This document shows, piece after piece, positions 35,087 through 64,000 of a stretch of 64,000 bases of DNA. How positions within the stretch are numbered: position 1 is the first letter of the stretch; each line of letters opens with the position of its first letter. The stretch spans positions 7,954,409-8,018,408 of the forward strand of contig CM022674.1 in assembly GCA_012295275.1 (NCBI GenBank), read 5' to 3'. Below the pieces are notes generated by a model. It was not told the DNA's origin. It saw nothing but the letters and a program-made list of their open reading frames with translations, and searched no databases. Made by a program: the position numbers and the translations under genes. This DNA comes from Chrysomallon squamiferum. Taxonomy: Eukaryota; Mollusca; Gastropoda; Neomphalida; Peltospiridae.

Positions 35087-35628
35087 TTTTTTTTTATTTA
35101 ATTATTTTTTTCTTTGATAAAACATAATTTATTTGCTGACGTGATAAAGATATTTATATTACAATCTGCTGTTACTCTGGGTGAAATGGATGTTTTTGTA
35201 ACTCCCACCATTTTTCTGCTTCTTTTGTGAGTTTTTACATTAATAGTATATTATTATTTTGAAAATCATATAAATATGTTGCTCTTTATTTTTTTTTTTT
35301 TGTTAAATTATCAGAATTGCATTCTGGCTCATAAATAAAATGAAATAAAAACAATCATTCACAAACTACCTGTGATTTTAAAATAATTTATTCTGTTTTA
35401 ACACGCGGCCAGGGCTCGCCGCGAGACGTCGCTAGAGGAATTCTTCGTTTCCGGTAATCAAGGGAGATAAGCTGACAAATTAGCATTTTCTCACGAAGCG
35501 CATTACTGTATGAATTAAATTCTAATTACCTCGACATAACTGTAGATGGCCTAATCATCGGTAGAGTAGTAGGCGTGTCGTGATAGCTAAAATTCGAGGA
35601 AGTAAATTAATTTATATTGTCCACCTGA

Positions 35629-35684
<56 letters not shown>

Positions 35685-35928
35685 GTGTGTTAAAACAGAC
35701 CTTATCACATTCAGTATTTCAGAAAAAGTGAATGCTCTTGATTAGTACTGTTATATATCTCTAAAAATATTGTTGAAATTTCGACGTGTTTATCTAAACG
35801 GCACAATCATTGATAAATAAAAACAAATAATAATAACAGAAAACAAATATAATTCAATAAAAGAAAAATTGTATAAGTGTATACACATATAATACATCAA
35901 TACAGCATTGCTTTTACAATAGTTAAGC

Positions 35929-35965
<37 letters not shown>

Positions 35966-36152
35966 TACAAATTACTATATTTAACATATCGTATTAATTA
36001 CTTTACTTAATATATCGTCTGCTCGAACTGTTTTATTCATCATTTTTCGCATTTGCAATCGAAAGGATAGAGGAGATTCTAAGGGGACTTAATAGCTCCC
36101 CTGGATCGCACACTGTCAGAGTTTTACATGTTTTGTTTTCGTTTGACGGCAG

Positions 36153-36368
36153 TTGACATTTGGCCTAGCTTTTCTCATAGGCCATGTTTCTCTCTGTTCT
36201 TCTTACACTTCACCGTCCAATCGTCTGTGTGTCGACTGGAAAGACAAATATGGCGGCTGCTCATACAAGCTTGAACATAGGCGCGTGACAATATTTACGT
36301 GTTTGTTCACGTGCCTGGCTGTTTGTGAAGTCCCGTATAGAAACTTTTGTAAAGTATCGACTTTTTGA
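36153..36368 (+). CDS. Candidate small Cys-containing exon or ORF, unproven
   Basis: After a plausible acceptor (GTTTGACGGCAG) an open frame of 71 codons runs to a stop, containing LCVDWKDKYGGCSYK and FTCLFTCLAVCEVPYRNFC, with eight Cys in all. It has no ATG at its left end, so it would need an upstream exon. In another phase, the one compatible with the exon at 34671, it reads VDIWPSFSHRPC and stops 40 codons on. Nothing else supports it. Treat as a possibility only. Confidence 0.2.
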   Translation: MTFGLAFLIGHVSLCSSYTSPSNRLCVDWKDKYGGCSYKLEHRRVTIFTCLFTCLAVCEVPYRNFCKVSTF

Positions 36369-36892
36369 CTAACTGTGTCATTTTCGAAGGATATTTAAAA
36401 AAAAATAGTTATATTGTTTTCATGTGCATTATTATCGCTGGACAATTAGTTTATATCATGTATTTTTGTGCATAAACTAACATAATTATATTTTACCCGG
36501 TATAACGTCATTTATGTTTAAAACTTACTTCAGGGCAATATTAAATAACATATGATTCTGTGAACAGTTCACGAATTACGAAAATGGTCATTAACATTGT
36601 TATTCATAATTTTGAAGATATCTTTGCTCCAATAATAAAATATATCAGAAATTTTATTAAAAGCCATTATTAAAAACAGATAAAACATATTTATTTCAAA
36701 ATACGCTATAAAGAAAGAAAAATGTAATGTAGTAAGTATATGCAATAAGTACTGTGAAAACTATCAACAAGATGACAGCGAAAAATGTTGAAATGTGTCA
36801 TATTTTTACAATTTATAAGCTTGTCTCTTTCAGATTATGACAAAAAATATCTTTGTTCGATTTTAATGCATAGGTGAAATAACACATTTAAA

Positions 36893-36944
<52 letters not shown>

Positions 36945-37784
36945 TCGTTATAATTAGGTTACAATTTAAAGATTTGAAAAGACTTCACTCTATAGCAATA
37001 GGTATTTCACAATCTGAAAATTAGTCATTTAGCTAATCAAAACACTGACACAAACAGTTTTTAAAAACATAATCACCGTGGTTCCGAATAAAAATCAACA
37101 AAAAGTCTCTGTAAAATATAATGTATAGTTAATTAAGTGCGTCTGTAAAAAGAGTCATCAAAGTCAGATAAAACAAATTAGCAAACTCTCCTGGAAATAA
37201 AATAATTATCGTGTATAGCTGAAAAATTTAACAACAAGGCTAAATTAAAAATCGGTAGATCGTCCTTGTTGCGTAATGATGTATGATTACATAATCTAGG
37301 TTCATTATTGATTGCCAGCGTTGAAAGACATTTCAATGTGACATTCTTTAACATCCTATCGTCTGCTCAGCAGATATTGAGTAGAGGTGTGAAACTGAAA
37401 TATGCAGACGACCAACAGGGGACAGTCGGGCATTGGATGTCAATAATTAATTTGGGAAATGTTAAATATTCCCGACTAAATGTGACTTATCCTTCAGCGT
37501 AGATGTTTTCTCTGAACCTGTTGCAACTTCTGTTTATTTAATGATTATGCAATGTACTTCTTTCTGTCTCTCATTCTGCTGTTTTATCAGCCATAGTAAT
37601 GGAATAATGAGAGGAGGAAAGAGAAATATATTTAATTATGAATAAATTAAAACTAAAAATAATACTGTTTTGTTTATATTATATTTTTTTCTAAATAATA
37701 TTTCCTCTTTTACCATCTATTTTTTGTTCCTCGCAATGTATTTCCAGTTAAATAGCAAATATAAGGTTACCTTCTGTTATATCA

Positions 37785-37786
<2 letters not shown>

Positions 37787-37840
<54 letters not shown>
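37787..37840. repeat. (CT)n microsatellite
   Basis: Uninterrupted CT run. Confidence 0.95.
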
Positions 37841-37841
<1 letters not shown>

Positions 37842-38577
37842 TGATTAGATTAAGTACATAATTTTTAACTTTTAATTATTATATTTTATCATAACACAAT
37901 AACAAGGCAATAAAAGAAAAAGAAAGAAATCTCGATTCCTTATTCTGAAACAAAGCAATATCATCACTGAAACACAGAACTCTCAACAGCATTGGAAAAA
38001 AATACTGCTTAGGGCGATATTACTAAGGAAAAGTGAATTTATAATGGATTTTCTATGTTCTTGAAGTATTCATATAATCAACTTGAGACATCGTAATCTG
38101 TCAGAGATTAAAACATCTCAACGGATTGTAAAAATATTTCAGTTGCATTATGAAATTTAATTTTCAGAAAGAAAAAAAGCTGAACTCGTTCTTAAAATTT
38201 TCAAAGCAGTCGCATGTATTTGACGTTTTGCTAATCTACATGTTTTTGAATACATTAAATGAAATCGCTTACATTGAAAAATCGAACATTGGCAAAGGTT
38301 TTGTAAATTTGCGTCATGACTCAAACAAACGCTAATACAGTGTAGATTTAAGGCTTATAACGCTGCAATGGTGTTATTTTCTGTTAACATGCACTAAAAA
38401 AACCCTCGTTTGTTTATAGTTTAACATATAGCTGTGTCGTATCGATTCACTTAACACTGGCATACTGCAGCTCCGTAGAAAATATTTGAGACAGTAATGA
38501 TGTTTGTTTGTCTTGAGAATGTTGTCCAACTTTGATTATTCTAGTCCGGAACGCACACAGAGACTGGCTGACTGACA

Positions 38578-38584
38578 TATAAAG
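38578..38584 (+). promoter_or_regulatory. TATA box of the 1,036-codon gene
   Basis: TATAAAG 202 bp before the start codon, predicting transcription start near 38610. The same TATAAAG heptamer precedes the small peptide gene at 32761. Confidence 0.5.
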
Positions 38585-38779
38585 TTGGTTACACGTTCGT
38601 GCACAAACAAGTGACGTATGCAAAGCCACGTTAATAACTCAGCTCGTAGAAGAAGACCTGTTCAGTTGGATTTTCACATCACAGAGAGGCAGGTGCAAAG
38701 AGACGAACGGACGAACGGAATAAAGTGCTTCGCTTAAATACAGATGTTTTCACTGAAACATATCGCCTAACCTGCAGTA

Positions 38780-41700
38780 ATGTGGTTCTTGAAGTTGTTG
38801 TTATTTTTATTCTTCTGTCTGTTGTTCTGTTCAGCCGAATCACCTTTCAAACTGCAAAGACTTCTGGCTACAAAACTTTTTCTGAAGACTCCGATATATA
38901 GAGCTTTGAATGAAGAAAAGAACTGGAATTCGAAGAAATTACCTTTATTAGAAAAAGATCCCAATTTAAAATCGGTAGTACAAAAACAATCAGAAAATGG
39001 ACAAGTCACTGGTTATCACAAGATGACCACGAGTCCAGTTCTGACTTCACTTATAACATCTAAATTCAAAGGCCCAACAATAATACCAGTAACACCAGCC
39101 CGAACAGTACAACATATTTCTCGTTTCTGGAACCATAACATAAAACAAAAACACAGCAGAAATGATACAAAGCTTGGTAGAGGTTATTTTTCTCCATCCA
39201 AAATGTCGGGAAGATTCAGTTTTCAAGGAAATTTTAGGAAGACTTCAAACAACTCAAACCATCTCAGACAGAGCGACTGGAATAGCCACGTTACCCGTTT
39301 TACGAATACACGTGTTATACAGCCTACAGAGTCTGTGCTGAGGTCCACGTTAATACAGGATACACAATACCACAGTTCTCCGTTTGTTCCGTCTGATCAG
39401 CATGGTGAGACAGAACCTCGCGAAGGTCTCTCCTACAGACGAAACAATGGCGAAGATTTAAAACAAGCAAAACATAAGAGATACGAATATATTCATTATT
39501 TAATACCAAAGAGATTAACTTCCACAGAATCCATTAAAAATACTTTAGACAACAATAACCTGGCTTTTAAATCTCCGTTCACGGAAAGGACTGTGGTTTT
39601 AGAGGATAAAGAAAAGAAATCTGGACAGTCTGGTGAAGTAAGCTCGATACAGCCTGTTACATGGATTCCAAAGGAAGCTGTTGATACAGACGATCAGAAG
39701 AAGTACAAATACAGAAACTCTAAGAAAATCTGGCTTCAGTCGTACAATTCGAAACCTCGACATGTTGCACAGTCCCCATTTCAACCACAACGACTGTCAC
39801 AGAAATATTACAATAATAAACTCGAAAATACAAATAACAGATATCAGAGGGAAAAACTGGATTATAAATCAGGAAAAAAGACAGTCGAAAGACAAAAAGT
39901 TTCCAGAAGTTTTTATAATCCATATCAGAATAATTCTGAGTATTTTAACAACTCAAGTAAAAAAGATAATCATGGTAGTAAGAAACCTAAATCCAATACA
40001 ACTCGCAGAAAAGGAGATAATTCAAAATCTATCTTTCAGTTACCAAGAACATATTTTCAAAATTATAATGGTGGGTCTGATTATCAGATTCGGAAGAAAA
40101 CAGTGAAAAATGTTTCTAACAAACAAAAACGGCAGTTTCCCAGACGGAACAATCAACGTAACTCTAAACAAATGAAGAAAAGTGGTTTTAAAAGAAGACC
40201 TGTGACAATAATTCGGAATAACAAGAAACTGGTGAGACGGACAAACTCTAAAATAAAATCACCATTTTCACCTTCACAGCAAGATGAACATTATGTAAAC
40301 GTAAAAGAAAAGAAAAAGGACAGATCAACAGCCTACAAAAAACAAAATACAAGATATGAAAGAAGAAGGATTCCTAATATGAAGTCTGCTCGTTATACTA
40401 ACAGAAAATACACATACAGACCAGTTGTTAGGAATAGAGATGATGGTAAATCTGACATTTCTAAAAAGAATAAATCTGTTTCCCCGCATGACGGGTTCAC
40501 GCGATCGAAACCTGTGAAACCATCAACAACAGCAACGTCAGCCACAGTAGGAATTAAAACAGACAGACAGACAGACATGTTATCTCCTACGACAACGCAT
40601 GAATACAAACCAACGAGAAGACATTATGGGAATACAGTAACACCAACTGAGAAGACGACAGAAGCAATTCGCAAACAGCTGTCCGGTTTGAAAAGAGGTC
40701 ATCGCATTGTCTGGGGACGAAAACTACGCAATCGAGCAACAATCACCAGTCACGGTTTTATTTTTTCAAACCCAAGACAGTCTATTCAGCACCCTGTTCA
40801 AACGAGAACTTCTACAACACAAGTACAACACAGCACTTCAGAAGGAAAACAAATAACCACAGTTGCAGCTCCTCCAAGTAATACAACAACGTCATCTAAA
40901 CATCGTGTACATTCCACAGAGAGAACAAGACTCATCAGACACAACAAACAGCAGCGCAGATCTCAGATGACAAAACGAAAACAGAGACAAAGATTAACTA
41001 GCAAAAAACAAAAGAACGGACAAATTAGACGAAGCAGAAATGACTCCAGTAACAGTCAGAAAACTACTTTGTCAAAACCGGCAAATTATGTAAGAGTGAA
41101 CAGTCAAAGAAATATTAAAAATGGATCTGCTTTTGGAAGGATGAAACTTAGACGTCGAACAAAAATCGTAAATCCGTATGCAAACAAACTTGATGGCAGC
41201 ATTCAGCAAGGTCGAAAGGAATTCAGATGGCCACATGTACGATCTAGCGTTGCGTCTGCAAATCCGTACGAGAGAAAACTGTGGGTGAAAAATATTGCAA
41301 TGAGCAATGGAAATGGGGAACGTATAGACAAAGAAACGACTTTTGCTAAAAGAGACGGCATTGAGTTTAAAAATAGTGTTATTACAAAATCAGATTTCAG
41401 AAAAAACAAATTAGAAGATCTGGACAAAGTCAAAACAAGTTGGGATGATGTTTCACGTGTCGACCGGAAGTCGTCTTCCAGTGAAGAAACAAGCAGACGT
41501 CGTCTACATGACAAAGCTGTGGACTATTTAGAAAAATCAAGCGGCGATTCACCAGCAATTATTAAACAGAAAAACAAAAATCCTGTGAAGAAAAACTTAA
41601 TACTTCAAGAATCAAGACATCTGAATATAACTAGAACCGATTTTTTAAAGAAACACAGTCGCTCCCCTTTCTTCAAGCTGCGTCCAAACAATACCAAAAT

Positions 41701-41890
41701 ATCTGAGCAAAAAATACCTTACCTTCCTTCTAGAAAGAAATCAAAAGATTCTCGCGGTAGTCTTCCGAGTTTTAAACGAATCCCAACAGATATTGAACTT
41801 CCGAAAGACACTCAGGGTAGAAAAACAAAAGGCAAGTATGGCAAAAGCAGAAGAAAAATCCTAAAAGCAGTTCGTAATTCCATACTGTAA
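38780..41890 (+). CDS. Large basic, disordered, secreted protein, 1,036 residues, single coding exon
   Basis: A single uninterrupted ORF from ATG 38780 to TAA 41888-41890, in a window where other genes average about 130 coding bases per exon. MWFLKLLLFLFFCLLFCSA is a strong signal peptide; the mature start would be ESPFKLQ. No Cys was found after it. The rest is rich in Lys, Arg, Ser, Thr, Asn and Gln with very few hydrophobic clusters, hence disordered and highly cationic. Short motifs recur: SPF about six times (SPFKLQ, SPFVPS, SPFTER, SPFQPQ, SPFSPS, SPFFKL) and NPY three times (NPYQNN, NPYANKL, NPYERKL), plus many dibasic or polybasic sites. I recognise no domain or homologue. A shell-matrix, adhesive or glandular protein, or a precursor cut at basic sites, would fit; these are guesses. 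It lies on the same strand between the 34671 exon and the cellulase exons. Confidence 0.85.
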   Translation: MWFLKLLLFLFFCLLFCSAESPFKLQRLLATKLFLKTPIYRALNEEKNWNSKKLPLLEKDPNLKSVVQKQSENGQVTGYHKMTTSPVLTSLITSKFKGPTIIPVTPARTVQHISRFWNHNIKQKHSRNDTKLGRGYFSPSKMSGRFSFQGNFRKTSNNSNHLRQSDWNSHVTRFTNTRVIQPTESVLRSTLIQDTQYHSSPFVPSDQHGETEPREGLSYRRNNGEDLKQAKHKRYEYIHYLIPKRLTSTESIKNTLDNNNLAFKSPFTERTVVLEDKEKKSGQSGEVSSIQPVTWIPKEAVDTDDQKKYKYRNSKKIWLQSYNSKPRHVAQSPFQPQRLSQKYYNNKLENTNNRYQREKLDYKSGKKTVERQKVSRSFYNPYQNNSEYFNNSSKKDNHGSKKPKSNTTRRKGDNSKSIFQLPRTYFQNYNGGSDYQIRKKTVKNVSNKQKRQFPRRNNQRNSKQMKKSGFKRRPVTIIRNNKKLVRRTNSKIKSPFSPSQQDEHYVNVKEKKKDRSTAYKKQNTRYERRRIPNMKSARYTNRKYTYRPVVRNRDDGKSDISKKNKSVSPHDGFTRSKPVKPSTTATSATVGIKTDRQTDMLSPTTTHEYKPTRRHYGNTVTPTEKTTEAIRKQLSGLKRGHRIVWGRKLRNRATITSHGFIFSNPRQSIQHPVQTRTSTTQVQHSTSEGKQITTVAAPPSNTTTSSKHRVHSTERTRLIRHNKQQRRSQMTKRKQRQRLTSKKQKNGQIRRSRNDSSNSQKTTLSKPANYVRVNSQRNIKNGSAFGRMKLRRRTKIVNPYANKLDGSIQQGRKEFRWPHVRSSVASANPYERKLWVKNIAMSNGNGERIDKETTFAKRDGIEFKNSVITKSDFRKNKLEDLDKVKTSWDDVSRVDRKSSSSEETSRRRLHDKAVDYLEKSSGDSPAIIKQKNKNPVKKNLILQESRHLNITRTDFLKKHSRSPFFKLRPNNTKISEQKIPYLPSRKKSKDSRGSLPSFKRIPTDIELPKDTQGRKTKGKYGKSRRKILKAVRNSIL

Positions 41891-63778
<21,888 letters not shown>

Positions 63779-64000
63779 TACGGAGTTATCTCCACCTGCT
63801 GCATAATAGCGTAACACACACATTCCTGGAGGATTTTATTTCAAAACGTCCATCATAAAAATAACAATGCGTCTCCAAAGTTTTTTTTTATTCTTGGCAT
63901 GAACATGAGAATTATTAAATAATTTATAAATATGAATTTTATTCAGATTACTCTAAATATAAGTTAATTAGAAAAAAAAAAATTGATTTAAGAACGATAA
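63779..64000 (+). other. GH9 3' UTR and downstream AT-rich DNA
   Basis: No further coding signal to the window edge. Confidence 0.6.
63914..63919 (+). terminator. Possible GH9 poly(A) signal (ATTAAA variant)
   Basis: ATTAAA 136 nt after the GH9 stop. No canonical AATAAA occurs between the stop and the window end, so the real signal may lie beyond it. Confidence 0.3.

Larger units (their letters stand above)
34951..38779. other. Spacer or long intron with microsatellites and one candidate exon
   Basis: Contains (TTA)n at about 35041-35085, (TG)n at 35631-35690, (AAT)n at about 35932-35963, (TTA)n at about 36894-36944 and (CT)n at 37787-37840. A GC-richer patch at 35400-35600 is not repeat-like. 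A 71-codon Cys-bearing frame at 36153-36368 is listed separately. The last 200 bp are the promoter and 5' UTR of the ORF at 38780. Confidence 0.5.

Noticed and set aside
38150-38335. 61-codon ORF upstream of the large gene
   Set aside because: No signal peptide, splice partner or similarity; it precedes the TATA box.
39681-40106. A 141-codon ORF in another frame within the large basic ORF, and antisense ORFs there
   Set aside because: Shadow frames of an A-rich, Lys/Asn-rich coding sequence; the main frame is far longer and starts with a signal peptide.

Overview
The window is animal nuclear DNA, most likely from a mollusc and probably a gastropod. Genes are split by GT-AG introns, spacers are AT-rich and full of microsatellites, there is a host-encoded GH9 cellulase with introns, and one dispersed repeat resembles a tRNA-derived SINE that I associate with gastropod genomes. 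Everything was read by eye. Exon borders were placed by splice consensus, reading phase and family similarity, without transcripts or searches.

Layout. (1) 343-420 (-): likely first coding exon of an unrecognised gene that leaves the window to the left, head to head with PIGA. (2) 909-6252 (+): complete 12-exon PIGA, the GlcNAc-transferase catalytic subunit of GPI-anchor synthesis. (3) 7052-30309 (-): a receptor guanylyl cyclase in about 35 exons and about 1,790 residues, convergent with PIGA. It has a roughly 480-residue N-terminal region I cannot assign, a periplasmic-binding-type ligand domain, EGF-like modules, one membrane helix, a pseudokinase and a cyclase domain in which the usual guanine-selecting Glu is Ser. 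An intron holds a 1.6 kb DNA transposon with inverted ends, and another holds a SINE. (4) 32761-33093 (+): a TATA-driven gene for a 39-residue Gly/Arg-rich secreted peptide. (5) 34671-34950 (+): a signal-peptide exon with a doubled Pro/aromatic motif. Its phase allows it to be the first exon of the cellulase gene. (6) 38780-41890 (+): an uninterrupted 1,036-codon ORF for a very basic, disordered, secreted protein of unknown family, with its own TATA box. (7) 42866-63778 (+): the GH9 endoglucanase catalytic domain in nine exons.

The strongest oddity is the cellulase intron at 45518-62003. About 16.4 kb of it is one 24-bp minisatellite with some 670 units and a 200-N gap, running from just after the donor to the acceptor. 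Every unit can form a small hairpin and carries a UUAUUUA core. Next are the 48-bp tandem duplication of the start of the first cellulase exon together with its splice acceptor, and the unusual architecture and active site of the cyclase receptor.

The genes do not form a functional unit. PIGA is housekeeping (ER), the cyclase is a cell-surface receptor making a cyclic nucleotide, and the cellulase and small secreted proteins are secretory products, perhaps digestive, glandular or matrix.
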